Assembly (NCBI GenBank): GCA_014380705.1
Contig: JACMJI010000420.1
Coordinates: 1 to 18,548, forward strand
From: Gorillibacterium sp.
GTDB taxonomy: Bacteria; Bacillota; Bacilli; Paenibacillales; NBRC-103111
Direction: 5' to 3'
Length of the DNA: 18,548 nucleotides
The notes under the pieces: generated by a model
Told to the model about the DNA's origin: nothing
The model's database searches: none
What the model saw: only the letters and a program-made list of their open reading frames with translations
Shown: one piece after another, positions 15,667 to 18,548 of the stretch
How the letters are laid out: each line of letters starts with the position of its first letter
How positions within the stretch are numbered: the first letter of the stretch is position 1
Translations under genes and position numbers: made by a program

Positions 15667-16173
15667 ATGCAGCTGATTTTTCGGGATAACTTTTTTAGCT
15701 CAGGTCGCACGGAAATTGTCGATGCGTCAGGTAATCCAGCAGGGACACTAGATTTGGGAAGTGCATTTAGCGCATCGGTAGAGGTCTATAATTCGGAGGG
15801 TAGCTTGGTCTGTACGGGCAAGTTTCGCCATCTTTTATCATCCAAATGGCTGGTATTAGGACCAAACGGAGAAGAGCTTGGACTGCTGCACTCACGCATG
15901 AGCTTTCTCAGTAAGCGTTATGAGTACGAGGCCTATGGCCGTGGGAATTACGAGATTACATCACCTGTGTTCTCCCGTGAGTATGAGATTACCGAGGATT
16001 CTGGGCAAGTAGCTGCACGATTCGAGCGGATCAATGGGTTTTTCTCTTCAGGAGCTTTTAGCCTTCATAATGATTCAGACAGATTGGACAGCTATGAGCT
16101 AACCGTCGTCATTATGGGTGTTTATGCCATTCAGAAGAGCCAACAAGCCGCTGCTCCAAATGGGGTGTACTAA
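15667..16173 (+). CDS. Tubby/LURP-one-like beta-barrel protein
   Basis: A 168-residue protein dominated by short alternating beta strands (VDASGNPAGTLDLGSAFSASVEVYN, GKFRHLLSSKWLVLGPNGEELGLL, SKRYEYEAYGRGNYEITSPVFSREYEIT, VAARFERINGFFSSGAFSL). The recurring pattern of a strand, a G-x-x-G turn and a strand resembles LURP-one-related/tubby C-terminal-like proteins, which are often membrane-associated. I recognise the fold type only by pattern. No signal peptide or membrane helix is clear; a mildly hydrophobic stretch near 145-155 (ELTVVIMGVYAI) matches the core helix expected of the fold. The start ATG follows GATGAGGGT, with GGAG 11 bases upstream. Function unknown. Confidence 0.65.
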   Translation: MQLIFRDNFFSSGRTEIVDASGNPAGTLDLGSAFSASVEVYNSEGSLVCTGKFRHLLSSKWLVLGPNGEELGLLHSRMSFLSKRYEYEAYGRGNYEITSPVFSREYEITEDSGQVAARFERINGFFSSGAFSLHNDSDRLDSYELTVVIMGVYAIQKSQQAAAPNGVY

Positions 16174-16344
16174 CCTCATGCTGTTCCGAGCGGGATTAAT
16201 GGCGGAGAACTTTCTAGTTGCTAACGGACGACAGATTTATTTCTGTGGCGGATTCAGGCATCTACCCTTATATTTACCGATAAAATTGTGTACTATAGAG
16301 AAATACATGCACTTGAAATAAAAGAAAGATTAAGAATCCCCTTA

Positions 16345-16398
16345 ACCTGTTCTTCTATTTCACAGGTGAACGCAGGTGCCTCAGACGCCTAATGCGTT
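16345..16398 (+). promoter_or_regulatory. Hairpin-forming leader of glnS
   Basis: Two adjacent dyads: ACCTGT/ACAGGT (16345-16350 with 16362-16367), and AACGC-AGGTG/CGCCT-GCGTT (16369-16398, 7-base loop, 3-base bulge, one G-U pair). GCGTT can also pair partly with AACG at 16409. They lie 55-108 bases before the glnS start, within the presumed 5' untranslated region. The T-box core is absent. The regulatory role is unproven. Confidence 0.4.
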
Positions 16399-16452
16399 AA
16401 TCCTGGGCAACGTGCAAATACGGAGTGGATCAATACAGAGGGGCTGGGAGCT

Positions 16453-18198
<1,746 letters not shown>

Positions 18199-18224
18199 CA
18201 CGGCTTACACAAGCTTTTTTGGAG

Positions 18225-18251
18225 AAGGCGGGAGAGGACTTCCGCCTTTTT
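18225..18251 (+). terminator. Rho-independent terminator of glnS
   Basis: A 7-bp stem AAGGCGG/CCGCCTT with a 10-base loop, whose 3' arm runs into five T residues. It begins 26 bases after the glnS stop. Confidence 0.85.
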
Positions 18252-18257
18252 CGCTAT

Positions 18258-18313
18258 TGATTCCGTATAGGTAAACGCACGGCACCAAAGGACGCCGATA
18301 GGCGTTTATCCTT
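18258..18313 (-). repeat. 56-bp structured repeat, copy B (inverted relative to 9838-9893)
   Basis: The reverse complement matches copy A at 50 of 56 positions. TAAACGC (18272-18278) and GCGTTTA (18302-18308) form the outer pairing, and an ACGCC-GATA-GGCGT hairpin sits inside. A third arm follows: CGTTTATCCTT (18303-18313) can pair with AAGGTATAAACG (18319-18330) with one bulged base. The copy lies just after the glnS terminator and about 160 bases before an IS607-type recombinase start. Confidence 0.8.
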
Positions 18314-18471
18314 ACCTGAAGGTATAAACGTTTGATAAAGTGCATTCGGATTCCGTGGCGGGGTATACGGTGCCATAGGTAACCGATTGTGCCGGGAATA
18401 TACAACAATGGTAGTGATAAACAGTTAAATTAAATATAGACAAGTATTGATAAGTATAGCAATATGTACTC

Positions 18472-18548
18472 ATGGACAAAAAATATCGCTTAAATGAATT
18501 TGCCGAATTAATCAATGTGTCAACAAGAACATTGCAAAGATGGGATAC
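18472..18548 (+). CDS. tnpA: IS607-type serine recombinase (TnpA), N-terminal fragment cut by the window end
   Basis: The last 77 bases encode MDKKYRLNEFAELINVSTRTLQRWD and remain open at the window edge. A MerR-like helix-turn-helix at the very N terminus with the ending S-x-R-T-L-Q-R-W-D is characteristic of the small serine recombinases of IS607-family elements, which usually carry a TnpB gene downstream. The catalytic serine domain and any tnpB lie beyond the window. The ribosome binding site is weak, as only an AT-rich sequence precedes the ATG. A chromosomal MerR-like regulator is the main alternative. The left end of the element presumably lies between the glnS terminator and this start, but IS607 ends lack terminal inverted repeats, so it cannot be placed. 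Confidence 0.7.
   Translation, partial: MDKKYRLNEFAELINVSTRTLQRWD

Noticed and set aside
16174..16452. T-box riboswitch upstream of glnS
   Set aside because: The conserved antiterminator core (AGGGTGG-N-ACCGCG) is absent, and no terminator hairpin with a T-run precedes the start.

Overview
The window looks like chromosome from a low-to-mid-GC Gram-positive of the Paenibacillus/Bacillales type. The evidence is strong AGGAGG-class ribosome binding sites, TTG starts, tightly coupled ATGA operons, and families typical of that group: a phasin-like protein beside a UbiB kinase, a MarR-led heterodimeric ABC exporter, PadR/HAAS and YtrA-type GntR modules, and DUF5316. The species assignment is an inference. 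Most of the window is ordinary chromosome with several small regulated operons, and a mobile element begins at the right edge.

Layout. Positions 1-1863 hold the C-terminal part of an XPD/DinG-like Fe-S helicase whose 5' end lies outside the window. Positions 1977-4062 hold a two-gene unit: a phasin-like coiled-coil protein and an ABC1/AarF/UbiB kinase-like membrane protein, one base apart. Positions 4287-8667 hold a self-contained efflux module: two MarR-type palindromes, a promoter, a TTG-started MarR repressor, two half-transporters overlapping by 7 and 4 nt, and a strong terminator. The two transporters carry the complementary substitutions of an asymmetric heterodimeric exporter. Positions 8807-9640 hold two convergent small membrane proteins (CmpB-like and DUF5316).

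Positions 9838-11155 hold a 56-bp structured repeat, then a PadR regulator with an overlapping HAAS-domain protein whose C-terminal half is about 19 glycine pentads, then a hairpin terminator. Positions 11286-12449 (minus) encode a YqhD/YugJ-like iron-type alcohol dehydrogenase. Positions 12684-14773 (minus) form a GntR(YtrA)-ABC ATPase-permease operon with a near-consensus promoter, an adjoining operator palindrome and a terminator. Positions 14827-16173 hold a beta-phosphoglucomutase-like HAD protein and a tubby/LURP-one-like protein preceded by an 11-bp tandem repeat. Positions 16345-18251 hold glnS with a hairpin-rich leader, an acidic/Ala-rich insertion in the anticodon-binding region and a terminator. 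From 18258 to the end there is a second, inverted copy of the 56-bp repeat, and then the first 25 codons of an IS607-type serine recombinase running off the window.

Three regulator-plus-effector cassettes (MarR/ABC exporter, PadR/HAAS, GntR/ABC) suggest envelope-stress or drug-response functions. I see no large defence system or phage. The observations most worth following are the inverted structured repeat pair next to the IS607 end, the HAAS-pentad protein, and the GlnRS insertion.
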